DNA from: Calothrix sp. PCC 7103
GTDB lineage: Bacteria; Cyanobacteriota; Cyanobacteriia; Cyanobacteriales; Nostocaceae
Assembly: GCF_000331305.1 (NCBI RefSeq)
Contig: NZ_KB217481.1
Location: forward strand, 238,698 to 302,697
Direction: 5' to 3'
DNA length: 64,000 nucleotides
Shown piece by piece: positions 18,403-27,364 of this stretch (positions within the stretch are counted from its first letter, which is position 1; each line of letters starts with the position of its first letter). The notes beneath the pieces were generated by a model. The model saw only the letters and a list, made by a program, of their open reading frames with translations. It had not been told where the DNA came from and searched no databases. Made by a program: the position numbers and the translations under genes.

Positions 18403-19521
18403 ATGACCATAGAAAATGAAAATCATATTTTAATGGGTCTAGATTATGGGGGTTCCTTAACCAAAGGTTTCTACAAGGTTAAATCTAAAAACGAGTTAAG
18501 CTTGCTAGCTATGGAAGCTGACATAGCAACACTTAGCCATTCAACAGTAGAAACTTACGAAATTGATAGACTAGGCACGCCGTTACCAGAAAACTGTACT
18601 TGGGTTTCAATAAATAATAAGGAAAGCGAAGAGTACAAAGCAGTAGGGTTTCTAGCACAACGTTTCAATGGAGAACCAGGACTAAACGAGCTAAAGTACG
18701 AACGTGCAGTATATAAAACCCTAGCAGCAATATGGGTGTCTTACCAAAGACTGAAGTTAAAGGGTAACAAGTTAAGGTTATCACTATGCTGTGTTTTACC
18801 ATCAGGAGAATATAAGGATAAAGACAGATTTGAGAAAAAGCTCAAAACGGCATTACGTGATTTTGGAACTCCTAGTGGTCGCCTGTCGGTAGAGCTGACA
18901 AAATTTATGTGTCGCCCAGAAGGGGCTGGTATTCACATGCTTTATGAACGCTCAAACAGTCACAAGGTGTTAACTTCCAATATTTATGTACTGATGTTGG
19001 GTTTTAGAAATGTATCAATATTATCTTCACATAGAGGAAATATAGAGCCAAGCCATAACTCAGATTTTGGGTTTATAAAAATGATTGAAGCAATGAGCCA
19101 TAAAGTAAGTGGGCTAAATATACAACAGGCACCTTCAGTAATAGCATCAGCAGGATATCCAGTAGACCAACAAAAGCTGAAGAGTCTTGTCAGGAGTCGC
19201 TCAGAAAAAGGTAAGAAAGAAGATTTACAAATATTATACGAAGGGCTACTGTCTGCACAAAAAGATTATTTGAGTAATTTGCTAGCTTGGTTAGACAACT
19301 ATATATATAGTCCTAAAGGCAAAGGCGCCGAAGTTATATTGATAGCTGGTGGTACAGGAGAGTATTTTTTATTAGAGATTAGTCGTAGATACGGAGAATT
19401 AGAGGTTCATTCAAGTTCTAATTTTAGTAAAGTTCCTAATTTAGTAGGTAAAAAAGGGTTTTCATCAAGGTACGACGATATATATGGTTTATTCACTTAC
19501 TTTTTAGCAAAGGTAAAATAA
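18403..19521 (+). CDS. Actin-like plasmid segregation ATPase (ParM/StbA type)
   Basis: A 372-residue member of the actin/ParM superfamily. The phosphate-1 motif is at the N-terminus (GLDYGGSLTKGFYKV, D14, K21), and the adenosine-binding glycine loop ILIAGGTGEYFLLE is at about 311-324, followed by VPNLVGKKGFSSRYDDIYGLF near the end as in other ParM-like proteins. Such proteins polymerise with ATP into filaments that push plasmid copies apart; they need a DNA-binding adaptor. The gene is first in an operon with 19522 (no gap), the ParA-like gene and a membrane protein. The leader upstream is unusually long and C-poor. The length fits the family (about 320-380 residues). Function as a segregation motor is a family inference. 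Confidence 0.85.
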   Translation: MTIENENHILMGLDYGGSLTKGFYKVKSKNELSLLAMEADIATLSHSTVETYEIDRLGTPLPENCTWVSINNKESEEYKAVGFLAQRFNGEPGLNELKYERAVYKTLAAIWVSYQRLKLKGNKLRLSLCCVLPSGEYKDKDRFEKKLKTALRDFGTPSGRLSVELTKFMCRPEGAGIHMLYERSNSHKVLTSNIYVLMLGFRNVSILSSHRGNIEPSHNSDFGFIKMIEAMSHKVSGLNIQQAPSVIASAGYPVDQQKLKSLVRSRSEKGKKEDLQILYEGLLSAQKDYLSNLLAWLDNYIYSPKGKGAEVILIAGGTGEYFLLEISRRYGELEVHSSSNFSKVPNLVGKKGFSSRYDDIYGLFTYFLAKVK

Positions 19522-19968
19522 ATGAATGTAAGAGCTGAAAAGACAAAGTACATAGTGGTACGTTTCAAATACAAAGCTGGAAGCAGCGAAAAACAGATAT
19601 TAACGTACTTAAAGAATAACTCATCGATTAGCCTAGAAGAGAATTGCATGATACTAGTGCGTGCATACTGGGAGCCATTGGTACTAGTAGAAGGAGGGGC
19701 GCCTGCTGATATTAGTAGACTAGCAGCAATGAACAGCATTTACTTTTTGCAAGCTCAAATCGATAATTTACGAACTAAGTTTAGTCTACCTCAACCATAT
19801 AGGGAAATTCAGACAGGTCAGCAAATAGGTTCTAACGCAAACCAAGTAGATAATGTACAGCACAAAAGCAATAACTTAGAAACCGAAAATAACAATACTA
19901 GCCCAGAAGTAAATAACTGGAATTCGGTATGGGATGATTTCGACAAAACTTATACCACAAGAGGATAA
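19522..19968 (+). CDS. Candidate adaptor (ParR-like position), 148 aa
   Basis: The ATG follows the parM stop with no gap, which indicates translational coupling. Residues 1-90 (…TKYIVVRFKYKAGSSEKQILTYLKNNSSISLEENCMILVRAYWEPLVL…) look like a small alpha/beta or ribbon-helix-helix-type domain; the rest is a polar, Asn/Gln-rich tail with a conserved-looking NNWNSVWDDFDKTY end. In ParM systems the gene right behind parM encodes ParR, the centromere-binding adaptor. That is my working assignment from position only; I do not see a ParR signature. Confidence 0.6.
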   Translation: MNVRAEKTKYIVVRFKYKAGSSEKQILTYLKNNSSISLEENCMILVRAYWEPLVLVEGGAPADISRLAAMNSIYFLQAQIDNLRTKFSLPQPYREIQTGQQIGSNANQVDNVQHKSNNLETENNNTSPEVNNWNSVWDDFDKTYTTRG

Positions 19969-19980
19969 AAATACAAATGT

Positions 19981-20907
19981 ATGGCGGCTAAAACAAGGAA
20001 AGAAAAACCAACAGGATCGACAGAAAATAAAAAAGCAGAAATATCTAGTAATATAAGTATGAATGAAGACAATAAATCAAATAAAAATACTGAAATAGCA
20101 AAGGAAGATACAATCAAGGAGATATTATCTAGTACAGAAAATGATACAAGTTTAGAAAAAAAAGAGATAAATGGTACTATAAGTAGTACAAAAAGAGGCT
20201 TACAAAAAGCACAAACTTACCTGCATTTAATAGATGGAGAGAAAGGGGGAGTTGGGAAATCGTTTTTTGCACGTGCTTTATGTCACTACTTTGAAAACGA
20301 ATCAGATACAAGAGTATCAGTAGTAGATGCAGACGCAACTAACCCTGATGTTTTCAGAGTTTATGGTGGTCAAGAAATAATATTCTCAGAAGATGAACAA
20401 AAATCTTTTGATGCAGACGAGATATTTAATATAGCGCTGTCTCAATCCGTACTAGTAAATCTTCCTGCTCAGATATCTAACGTAGTAAATTCTTGGTACG
20501 AAAGGAATAATATATTAGAACTAGCAAAGCAACCGGAAGTTAACATAAAAATCTGTAAGTGGTTTGTTTCTACAGGCGCCTTCGACAGTATAGAGTTATT
20601 CAAAAAATCTCTTTCAAGTTACGGAGGAATGATACAGCACATTCTAATACAAAATTTAGCTTTTAGGGATGAGTGGAAATCAGTAGCTGACGAACTAAAA
20701 GAAGAAACCGAAAAATATAGTGTTTTAAGACTAGACTTTCCAAAGCTAGCCTATAAAGAACGCGACTTTATACTAAAAGAGCAACTAAAGTTTGAAAATG
20801 CGAGAGTAGCTGAAGAAATAGGTATATTAGGGCGCCAGCGTGTAGAGACTTTCATTAAAAGCTTTGTAAGTTCCATCAAAAAAGTTGAGGAGAACTTACA
20901 TAAATGA
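19981..20907 (+). CDS. ParA/MinD-like ATPase
   Basis: A 308-residue protein with a disordered, Lys/Glu/Asn-rich N-terminus (1-75), then a deviant Walker A DGEKGGVGKSFFARAL (signature K88, K93) and VVDADATNPDVFRVYGG as the Walker A-prime region. This is the ParA/MinD/Soj P-loop family, which positions DNA or complexes through ATP-dependent dimerisation. Later blocks (KWFVSTGAFDSIELFKKSL, QHILIQNLAF…DEWKS) fit the family's beta-strand core. The start follows an AGAGGATAAAA stretch. The stop overlaps the next gene's ATG by 4 bases. Finding it in one operon with an actin-like ATPase is unusual, because plasmids typically use one motor or the other. Confidence 0.8.
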   Translation: MAAKTRKEKPTGSTENKKAEISSNISMNEDNKSNKNTEIAKEDTIKEILSSTENDTSLEKKEINGTISSTKRGLQKAQTYLHLIDGEKGGVGKSFFARALCHYFENESDTRVSVVDADATNPDVFRVYGGQEIIFSEDEQKSFDADEIFNIALSQSVLVNLPAQISNVVNSWYERNNILELAKQPEVNIKICKWFVSTGAFDSIELFKKSLSSYGGMIQHILIQNLAFRDEWKSVADELKEETEKYSVLRLDFPKLAYKERDFILKEQLKFENARVAEEIGILGRQRVETFIKSFVSSIKKVEENLHK

Positions 20908-21422
20908 GTAAATTAGAAAAAAGTATAATTGCTGATTTAATGGAATCTTCTTCTCCAGAGTTTAGAAGTAAAATTATCGATGTAATGAATCGTGCAGGGT
21001 ACAACCAGGATGACCCGTTATTTGTACTACTTCTCGCAAACAAGCAATTAGAGTTGATGCTTTATCAGACACCACAAGCTCTTGAGAAAATATTTGATAA
21101 TTGGTTGATAGAAATGCGGTCTTGTCATGAGCTTGCAGAAAGGGAATTGATTAACCGGCAAAAAGCTGCCATTAATGAGTCCTTAGCTCAACTTTTAAAA
21201 AACAAGCATAATATCCAGGGTGATTCAGGCGCCGCAATTGACTGGAATAAACTTTTTAGTGCAAGTATACTAACATTTGCCTCAATTTTTACTTTAGGGG
21301 TAATTTGTGGCTATTTTTTAAAGGCTTACACAAACTTTGAACCTCAAAACAGGGTTAAACAGGAAGTAGTTACTCCCACATTGGCGCCTACTCCAAACAT
21401 AATTAAGCCAAGAAAAAAGTAA
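20904..21422 (+). CDS. Single-pass membrane protein of the segregation operon, 172 aa
   Basis: Overlaps the ParA-like gene (ATGA), with GAGGAG upstream. Residues 1-105 are helical with a conserved-looking DDPLFVLLLANKQLELMLYQTPQALEKIFDNW block. One hydrophobic segment (about 118-140, LFSASILTFASIFTLGVICGYFL) should span the membrane, leaving a short proline/lysine-rich tail. This pattern matches uncharacterised cyanobacterial plasmid proteins (possibly the DUF6753 group; not verified). From its operon I infer a membrane anchor or regulator for the ParA-like partner. Confidence 0.7.
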   Translation: MSKLEKSIIADLMESSSPEFRSKIIDVMNRAGYNQDDPLFVLLLANKQLELMLYQTPQALEKIFDNWLIEMRSCHELAERELINRQKAAINESLAQLLKNKHNIQGDSGAAIDWNKLFSASILTFASIFTLGVICGYFLKAYTNFEPQNRVKQEVVTPTLAPTPNIIKPRKK

Positions 21423-21443
21423 ACCCGTGCAAAGCACAGGTTA
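21422..21443. terminator. Hairpin between convergent operons
   Basis: AACCCGTGC-AAA-GCACAGGTT forms a nine-pair stem with one mismatch, just behind the stop of the 20904 gene and 25 bases from the stop of the opposing 21468 gene. Weak U-tracts follow on either strand, so bidirectional termination is plausible. Confidence 0.6.
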
Positions 21444-21467
21444 GTTTATATGTTAATTGTTTATATA

Positions 21468-21773
21468 TTAAACAGGGAAATAAAAAGATTGGATAAGGTA
21501 TAAAACGCGCGTTCTTTCAGTACCAGTATCTTCATTAACAACTTTTTCAGTTGTCAACTTACCAACCGCAATACCTGAAACACCTTCAGCAATTTGATGC
21601 ATGTTACGACGAAGAGTTTTGAAACGAATAGGCGCCGAAACAATCTTATCTTCAGTGTCAGCGTTTCCGTCATAATGCTGAAAAAGAGCATATCCAGTTA
21701 CCTGAGAAATGTTACCATCAGCGTCAAACATGGTGTTAGCAGATTTAATCTCAAGAGTATGAGTGACTTGCAT
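21468..21773 (-). CDS. Small protein paired with SSB, 101 aa
   Basis: I place the start at ATG 21771-21773 because an AAGGAC ribosome binding site lies just upstream; a longer frame to 21851 lacks one. The protein begins MQVTHTLEIKSANTMFDADG and continues with beta-strand-rich sequence (VTGYALFQHYDGNADTEDKIVSAPIRFKTLRRNMHQIAEG… then RVLYLIQSFYFPV). It may have an OB-like fold but I see no diagnostic motif. It follows ssb on the same strand by about 100 bases and probably shares its transcript. A role in plasmid replication is suggested by that position only. Confidence 0.6.
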   Translation of the reverse strand: MQVTHTLEIKSANTMFDADGNISQVTGYALFQHYDGNADTEDKIVSAPIRFKTLRRNMHQIAEGVSGIAVGKLTTEKVVNEDTGTERTRVLYLIQSFYFPV

Positions 21774-21873
21774 AGATTTAGTCCTTAATAAATTTGTTCT
21801 ACAAAATTTGCGACGGAGGAGCCTACTGTTATAGTGAGCAAGAGGAGGCATAAGTTAATAGGACGAAATAAAC

Positions 21874-22227
21874 TTAAAATTCATCTTGAGGGGTAGGCGC
21901 CGACTTGGAAGGCTTGGAAGAATTCTGCTTGGCAGACTTATACTCAAAGTACTTAGCATTAATAGTAAATTTACTACCAGTACTTTTTTCATTAGACCAA
22001 GTTTCTAGTTGAAGTTCACCTGAAGTTTCTATCATGTCGCCAACTTGAAGTTGGACTGCACGTTCAGCTACATCACCCCAAAACTTGAGAGTAAAATAAT
22101 CTACAGCATTCTTACGGTTGATTGCAATGTTAAGTTCACAAACTGAGGCACCTGATTCAAAGAACTTTAAAGTAGGTTTGATTGAAACGCGACCAGTCAT
22201 GCAAACTTCGTTTAGATAAGTAGACAT
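21874..22227 (-). CDS. ssb: Single-stranded DNA-binding protein
   Basis: A 117-residue SSB. The OB-fold pattern is clear: MSTYLNEVCMTGRVSIKPTLKFFESGASVCELNIAINRK, then DYFTLKFWGDVAERAVQLQVGDMIETSGELQLETWSNE and a last strand SKFTINAKYFEY. The tail is short and ends in PQDEF, a reduced version of the acidic DDDIPF tip that recruits replication partners, so partner binding may be weaker or different from chromosomal SSB. An AGGA Shine-Dalgarno precedes the ATG. It covers ssDNA during replication of the element. It converges on the parM/parA operon. Confidence 0.85.
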   Translation of the reverse strand: MSTYLNEVCMTGRVSIKPTLKFFESGASVCELNIAINRKNAVDYFTLKFWGDVAERAVQLQVGDMIETSGELQLETWSNEKSTGSKFTINAKYFEYKSAKQNSSKPSKSAPTPQDEF

Positions 22228-22263
22228 AGCAATTTTTTCCTAAATAAATGTTTCTACATTAAA

Positions 22264-22282
22264 AGAGCGGAACGCTCGTTAG
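22264..22282 (-). terminator. Hairpin upstream of ssb on the minus strand
   Basis: Read on the minus strand: GAGCG-TTC-CGCTC followed by TTTTAAT, a short intrinsic-terminator form. It separates the remnant genes at 22440-22890 from ssb. Confidence 0.5.
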
Positions 22283-22439
22283 GACATGAAGCTATTAAAA
22301 TCGGGTATTATAAAAAGTCAATTTCCATGTTCCTTAGCGACGAAGGAGCCAGAATCTCAAACAATAAAAATGTTCAGACAGGTTCAGACAGATAGTTATA
22401 CCTGAAAAAATTCGATAAACAGCAAGATGAGTTGTAAAA

Positions 22440-22671
22440 CTAAGGCACAGGAGGAGTAATCTCTAAAATTTTGAAACGTACTTGTCCTTCATCCCGATAC
22501 CATGAAATTTTTGTAGTTTGTCCCCCAGCAATGGGAGCGTCTGTGAATGAAAAAACTCCTTCAGTTGCTGAAATTCCGTTTTCATCCACAACGGCGCCGG
22601 GGATTACTGCCGCAAAAGCTGGAGTATCATCGCAAATGCCACATAAAGTGTTGTACCTGATTTAGTTATAA
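22440..22671 (-). pseudogene. Frameshifted small gene, unknown family
   Basis: On the minus strand the frame ending at TAG 22440-22442 reads PAFAAVIPGAVVDENGISAT, then EGVFSFTDAPIAGGQTTKIS and WYRDEGQVRFKILEITPPVP, clearly protein-like. Upstream it is blocked by a stop, but the neighbouring frame supplies ITKSGTTLYVAFA, which joins it if one base was lost at about 22638. So a gene of about 90 codons has been frameshifted. I do not recognise the family. It lies next to a second remnant at 22736-22890, perhaps of the same former operon. Confidence 0.5.
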
Positions 22672-22735
22672 ATAAAGTATTAAAAAGGCGCCAATAGCGC
22701 AAAATACAAAAAAAATTAATCAAAGTAATAAACAC

Positions 22736-22890
22736 CTACGCTGCTTTTGGCGGCGCCTCAAAATATAAACTTATGGTTGCTTCTTCTACCCGATTATCAA
22801 TACCAAGAGTTTGAAACATCGCATAATAGCTGAAAGCTTCTGAACGCACGTCAAAATCTTTGCAGCACTGCCACGCAGGGTCTCTAAAAA
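22736..22890 (-). pseudogene. 3' gene fragment, unknown family
   Basis: The minus-strand frame reads YIFRDPAWQCCKDFDVRSEA then FSYYAMFQTLGIDNRVEEAT and ISLYFEAPPKAA, ending at TAG 22736-22738. The sequence is strongly protein-like but has an in-frame stop just upstream and no start codon near the beginning. It is the 3' end of a lost gene. Confidence 0.45.
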
Positions 22891-23058
22891 TATAAATAGA
22901 CTACATAGTTTATAGTGAAAAATACAAACTATATTCTTAGGCGCCAAAGGCGCGATTTAACCAAAAGAATGGGAGCATTTTTGTAGTCTAATAATCTTGT
23001 AATAAATTAGATAAATTATTATGATAAATATTTATTTTAGATTTATATTTTAACTGTT
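22891..23058. other. AT-rich spacer
   Basis: No gene. One GGCGCC at about 22940, inside the palindromic-looking GGCGCCAAAGGCGCG. It leads into the small basic ORF at 23059. Confidence 0.4.
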
Positions 23059-23196
23059 ATGAAGTACGCACTTATATTTTTAGAAAAAATTATAGCTTGG
23101 TTAAAAAGTGAACAGAAACAACGAAAGAAAAATAAAAAGAAGTTGCTTGAAGAAATGTTGAGAGAAAAAAGGCGCCGAAAAGGAGGGCGATTTTAA
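23059..23196 (+). CDS. Very small basic protein, 45 aa
   Basis: An ATG-started frame with a short hydrophobic/amphipathic N-terminus (MKYALIFLEKIIAWLKSEQ) and a highly basic rest (KQRKKNKKKLLEEMLREKRRRKGGRF). Upstream is AT-rich without a clear ribosome binding site. The pattern resembles small membrane-associated or nucleic-acid-binding peptides. It may be real, but short Lys-rich frames arise by chance in A-rich DNA. Confidence 0.35.
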   Translation: MKYALIFLEKIIAWLKSEQKQRKKNKKKLLEEMLREKRRRKGGRF

Positions 23197-23399
23197 GAAT
23201 ATAGGTGCCAAAGTTCTTTCCAGAATTTACTACAATTGCTCAAGGATTGTAATGAGCGGTCTGTAAACTGCTGCCAAGCATTCTAACGTAAGTTTATTTG
23301 CAGCAACTGACTTAAGTACCTGGACAGAAATAATTACATCTTAAGTTCTAGGCTGGGTAAAGGTTTCAAGCCCATTTTTTTGTAATTAATTTTATCTGA

Positions 23400-24023
23400 C
23401 TACTTATTATCCAAACTCAATAGCCATAGTCTTAGTTTTTCTGAATTAATCGACTCGTAAAAAGCAGGAGAATTCGTATCTTTACCACCTGCTAACCTCG
23501 AATTGATGCTTTTCGATATGTAATTTAATTGAGAAACTAACAAACTTCCTAATTCAATAATTAAAAACTCTCTAATTTCACTTTCAGATATTTCTGAGTA
23601 ACCACTACCGACCCAACACCCTTCATACCAAAAGTAGTAGATATGTTTACAATCTGAACTGGCGCCTTCAATCACATAATAATCTTCGCAAACAGCACAC
23701 CAATGCGGTTCGGTTTCAGATTGCCAAGAATCATCTAAGTATTTGCTTAACTCCTCGATACTACATGGAAGCTCGATTTGTTGTGGGGTGCCTGTTTTAG
23801 AAAATTCGTCTATTACTTTCGCCTGTTCTTGTGGGCGACAGTAGTCAAGCCAAATATGATTTCCTTCATAACCTTGATTTACAAAATACACGGACTCTTT
23901 TTTAGACCAAGTAAAGTGATAACTCCCCTTTTCGGTGTGCAAGTAAGCGATTTTATTATCCACAAACTGGATAACAATCACTTTTTCACCGTTATATTCG
24001 ATTTGATTATCTGATGTTTTCAT
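23400..24023 (-). CDS. Hypothetical protein, 207 aa
   Basis: A 207-residue soluble protein. The N-terminal 55 residues are beta-rich (KVIVIQFVDNKIAYLHTEKGSYHFTWSKKESVYFV). The middle has HWCAVCEDYYVIEGASSDCKH, a possible zinc site, and the C-terminus is helical (ESEIREFLIIELGSLLVSQLNYISKSINSRL). No membrane segments, no family recognised. The start is the ATG at 24021-24023 after an AT-rich stretch. It stands alone between remnants and the AAA cluster. Confidence 0.6.
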   Translation of the reverse strand: MKTSDNQIEYNGEKVIVIQFVDNKIAYLHTEKGSYHFTWSKKESVYFVNQGYEGNHIWLDYCRPQEQAKVIDEFSKTGTPQQIELPCSIEELSKYLDDSWQSETEPHWCAVCEDYYVIEGASSDCKHIYYFWYEGCWVGSGYSEISESEIREFLIIELGSLLVSQLNYISKSINSRLAGGKDTNSPAFYESINSEKLRLWLLSLDNK

Positions 24024-24114
24024 AAATATTTTATAAAATTATATATTTAATATATGTTAAAATAGCAAGTGTCAATATGTCTTATTATATCAGTAATTAT
24101 TGTAAAAAATAAAA

Positions 24115-25254
24115 TTAAAAAGTCTTTACTTTTGCATCAAAACCACGAGTTTGTAGTAACTTAGCTAAACTATCAGCAAGGGAGCGTTCGTGATAAGTTC
24201 CAGCATTGACATAATTACCTGAAGTTGATTTGGCAGCGAACGCGGTGGGGACAAGTTTGCGTACTTCAAAAAGTGTATTACTGTTAGTAATGGGCACGAC
24301 TACTATATAACGCGAGTCTTGTTGTATGGTTCCTATATTATTCACTGTTGAAGGATTTTTTGCAACAAGAGGAATAGAATTAGAATTAATATTAATATTA
24401 CCAGCTTCTCCGATTGATCTAATATTTGCTCTAGCTCTTAACAGTTTTAGATCGCTGGAATTAATTATGATATTGCCTCCATTTCCATTACCTAAGTTTA
24501 TATTTTCTGTAGGGCGAATAGGAAGACTACCACTTCCCTTTATGATGAATTCGTTAGAATTATCAAATATATTGTTATTATTTTTACCAATAATATCAAT
24601 TATCGTACTAGTAGCGTCAAAAGTAATTTCTTCATTTGCCCTAATCGTAAGATTTCCTACGTAGCTACCTTTCATATAGCGGTTCCTAACTTTAAGATGA
24701 GCGTCATTATGAATTCTCAGTAAATTAGTATTAATCTGAATATCTCCAGCACGACCAGAACTTATATCTGCTTGTGAAAAGGTGCCATTATCAAGTGTCG
24801 CTAAATTAGGATTAATATAAATGTTTCCAGCATTTACAGAACCACTAAAGCTCTGTTTATTCTCACATAATTTTAATGCTTTTTCTGGGTTGGCAACAAA
24901 TTTAACTGGTGAAGCAGAAACTTCTAAAAATCTTTTTACTGCTTTTCTTGTTAAATTATCATATCTTCCGGTTATTGAACTTTCAAGTAAGCCTTGATTA
25001 TTCAAACAAATTTGCAAGCTAGCAATTGTATTTGTATTAATTAAGTTAACGTTTGATGAAGGTTGAGTGTTAAAACTTAATAATTTTATACCCGATTGAA
25101 TATCATTAATTTTACTGAATATTTCCTGACTTTTATTTTCTGTTTCTTGATTTATGATAAAATTACTGCTTGAATTTTGTATTAACTGTGTTGTATCAAT
25201 TTTTAATGTATCTAATAATTCTTGCCACCTTGATAACTCTAGTGTAAATTGCTG
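24115..25254 (-). pseudogene. PG-binding / beta-helix / SPOR C-terminal part of the AAA protein, cut off by an in-frame TGA
   Basis: This 380-codon open stretch is in the same frame as the AAA_35 gene at 25255-27177 and begins right after its TGA stop; the first 79 codons have no start codon (QQFTLELSRWQELLDTLKID…). It then carries a degenerate peptidoglycan-binding-like helix pair (ICLNNQGLLESSITGRYDNLTRKAVKRFLEV), a segment of haemagglutinin-type beta-helix repeats (GNIYINPNLATL, GDIQINTNLLRI, GNLTIRANEEITF, GNIIINSSDLKLL, GNININSNSIPL), and a SPOR-like end (RYIVVVPITNSNTLFEVRKLVPTAFAAKS…NYVNAGTYHERSLADSLAKLLQTRGFDAKV). It looks like the output half of one larger protein. A nonsense mutation, or readthrough, are the alternatives. 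Confidence 0.7.
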
Positions 25255-27177
25255 TCATTGCTCATCAATTCGTTGAAGCTCTTCGGCTGTTCTTGCTATT
25301 AATATATTTTGTTTTTGTATTTCCATTTCTTGTGTTTGTATCTTTGATTTTTGTGTCTGTATCTCTGCAATTTGCTCATTTACATTGCCATCTCTGAGGT
25401 TTTGTTCATACTGCATATTTTCAAGTTTATTTTGAAGCTGAATATTTAATACACCTTGTGCTTGGTTTTGCTCTTTGATTTTACTTAATTGAGATAAATT
25501 ATGATTTAAATCTGTTTGCGTCTTAGATAATTTATATTTGACAGCAACTTCATTTTTATATGATAACTGATATTTATTATTTATTTCATCTAACTGTTTG
25601 TCTGCGCTTGCAATTTTGACCTGATATTCTTTATTTTTATTTGCTAAAAGTTGATTTTCGTGACGAGTGGATTTTAATTGTAACTGCGCTTGCTGAAAAG
25701 CAAATGCGGTGATTGCAGTTATAATAGTCGCACTACAAACAGTTAAAAACATAATCATTTTTGACTGATGCTTTGCTAATTTTAGAGATTGTTGCGCTTT
25801 TTCTTGAGCAATTGATAAAATTTGATTGACTTTTTTTTCTACTTCTAGCGCTTTTTGTACTTCTCTTTTTTCTAAATCTCCGCTCTTTCCTAAAAATTTA
25901 TAATCATCGTCACTCAAGCTTTTGCCCTCAGCCCAAATAAGAGCATCGTGTAAAGCTTTACCTCTAAGTAAACGAGAATCATCTTGATATTTACTATCTA
26001 CCCAAGTTTTTAATATTTCAGCATAGGGGCGTAAATTAGCTAATTCTCTTTCAACCCAAGCTAAATTAAAAATACAAGCATATATTTTATTATAAACTTT
26101 TAGTTTACCTTGCTTTTCTACTACTAAACCGCTAAGACGTAGTTTGATTTGTTCCATTGTATCATCAGCAATGATTTCTCCTTTTTTTAATATTTGCTGA
26201 TACAATTCTAATAAGCGACCAGCATATTGCTTATTAACAATGATTCTGTCGCGTATAGTCCTTAAATGCTCAGGCTCATCCTGCGATTCCCAATGAGTAA
26301 CAATTTTGGTTTGAATGACTTTAGCTACGTAATTCTTTATAAAAATATCAGCTAAATTATTTTTTCCACTATCTATACACTTATCTGTTATATTTATAAA
26401 CTTTTCATCTATCACAATAATTCTACAAATTTTCTGTGTTAAAAGAGGTTGTCCACCTGTCCAAGCTAATATTTCTTTCACTACAGCTTGAGGGTTTTCT
26501 ACCTTTTCACTTAAACCATAAGTTAAAGGTTCAATTTCGTTTTCCTTAAAACCATACAGTTGAATTGCTTGACCTATATTAAATGGTGTTCTATTTTTAT
26601 CAGGAATTAAATCAGATGGTGTCGCTACGCCAATAAGAACAAAGGTTAGGCGCCTATATTCGGGATTTTGTGAACGTTTTTCATAACAGCTTCTAATAAA
26701 AGCAAAAAAATCGCTTCTGCTAAATTCTAGGCTAAGAGTGCTATCAATCTCATCAATAAAAACAACTATGTTATTTCTAACCCTTGGTAGCATTAATTCT
26801 TCAATAAATTTCCCCAAACGTTGTATGGGAGAAATGTTAACGCGCGCATCCCACCATGTAAAAAAGTCCAGCGGTTCAATAAAATTAAGTTCTGTTACTA
26901 AGCTATAGGCAATACTTGTATACCACTGTTCAATGTTAATTTCCTGACTGCCCTGTCCGGAAATATCAATTGTGGTACATGCGAATTGTTCAGCTTGTAG
27001 GCGTTTCATTGTACGAACTTGCAAGCTTGTTTTACCCATTTGCCGAGAGTTAAAAACATAACAAAACTCCCCTGCCTTAATTGCTTCGTAAAGGTCAGAG
27101 TCGGCTTGTCGCATAACATAGCTGGGTGCGTCAATCGCTAAACTACCGCCTACCTTATACTCATAATCATTTGTCAT
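25255..27177 (-). CDS. AAA_35-type STAND ATPase with TM segment and coiled coil
   Basis: A 640-residue protein from ATG 27175-27177 ([14 protein letters not shown]); the longer frame to 27255 adds residues not conserved in the paralogue at 29858, so I choose the shorter start. Residues 1-330 form an AAA_35 NTPase: Walker A NSRQMGKT at 43-50, Walker B VVFIDEID, sensor-like [12 protein letters not shown], and the [11 protein letters not shown] helix. A winged-helix-like and linker region follows, then one membrane span ([21 protein letters not shown], about 498-518) and a long heptad coiled coil ending at RIDEQ. The N-terminal 400 residues are very similar to the 29858 protein. The TGA at 25255-25257 separates it from in-frame downstream domains. 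I infer a membrane-tethered signalling switch; ligand unknown. Confidence 0.82.
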   Translation of the reverse strand: MTNDYEYKVGGSLAIDAPSYVMRQADSDLYEAIKAGEFCYVFNSRQMGKTSLQVRTMKRLQAEQFACTTIDISGQGSQEINIEQWYTSIAYSLVTELNFIEPLDFFTWWDARVNISPIQRLGKFIEELMLPRVRNNIVVFIDEIDSTLSLEFSRSDFFAFIRSCYEKRSQNPEYRRLTFVLIGVATPSDLIPDKNRTPFNIGQAIQLYGFKENEIEPLTYGLSEKVENPQAVVKEILAWTGGQPLLTQKICRIIVIDEKFINITDKCIDSGKNNLADIFIKNYVAKVIQTKIVTHWESQDEPEHLRTIRDRIIVNKQYAGRLLELYQQILKKGEIIADDTMEQIKLRLSGLVVEKQGKLKVYNKIYACIFNLAWVERELANLRPYAEILKTWVDSKYQDDSRLLRGKALHDALIWAEGKSLSDDDYKFLGKSGDLEKREVQKALEVEKKVNQILSIAQEKAQQSLKLAKHQSKMIMFLTVCSATIITAITAFAFQQAQLQLKSTRHENQLLANKNKEYQVKIASADKQLDEINNKYQLSYKNEVAVKYKLSKTQTDLNHNLSQLSKIKEQNQAQGVLNIQLQNKLENMQYEQNLRDGNVNEQIAEIQTQKSKIQTQEMEIQKQNILIARTAEELQRIDEQ

Positions 27178-27364
27178 AGCTTGATAACCAATAGATAAAT
27201 AGTGTAGATAAATAGTAGCTATCTCTATCAAAACGTTATTTGACCGGACTTGCAATCGGAGAATATTGAGTATTCATTGACTTCTCATCGACTTCGCTAT
27301 ATAAGTAATTTTGATTTAATCTAAATAATGTAAAAGCTTTTAGTAATAAATTTTATAGTTGTCA

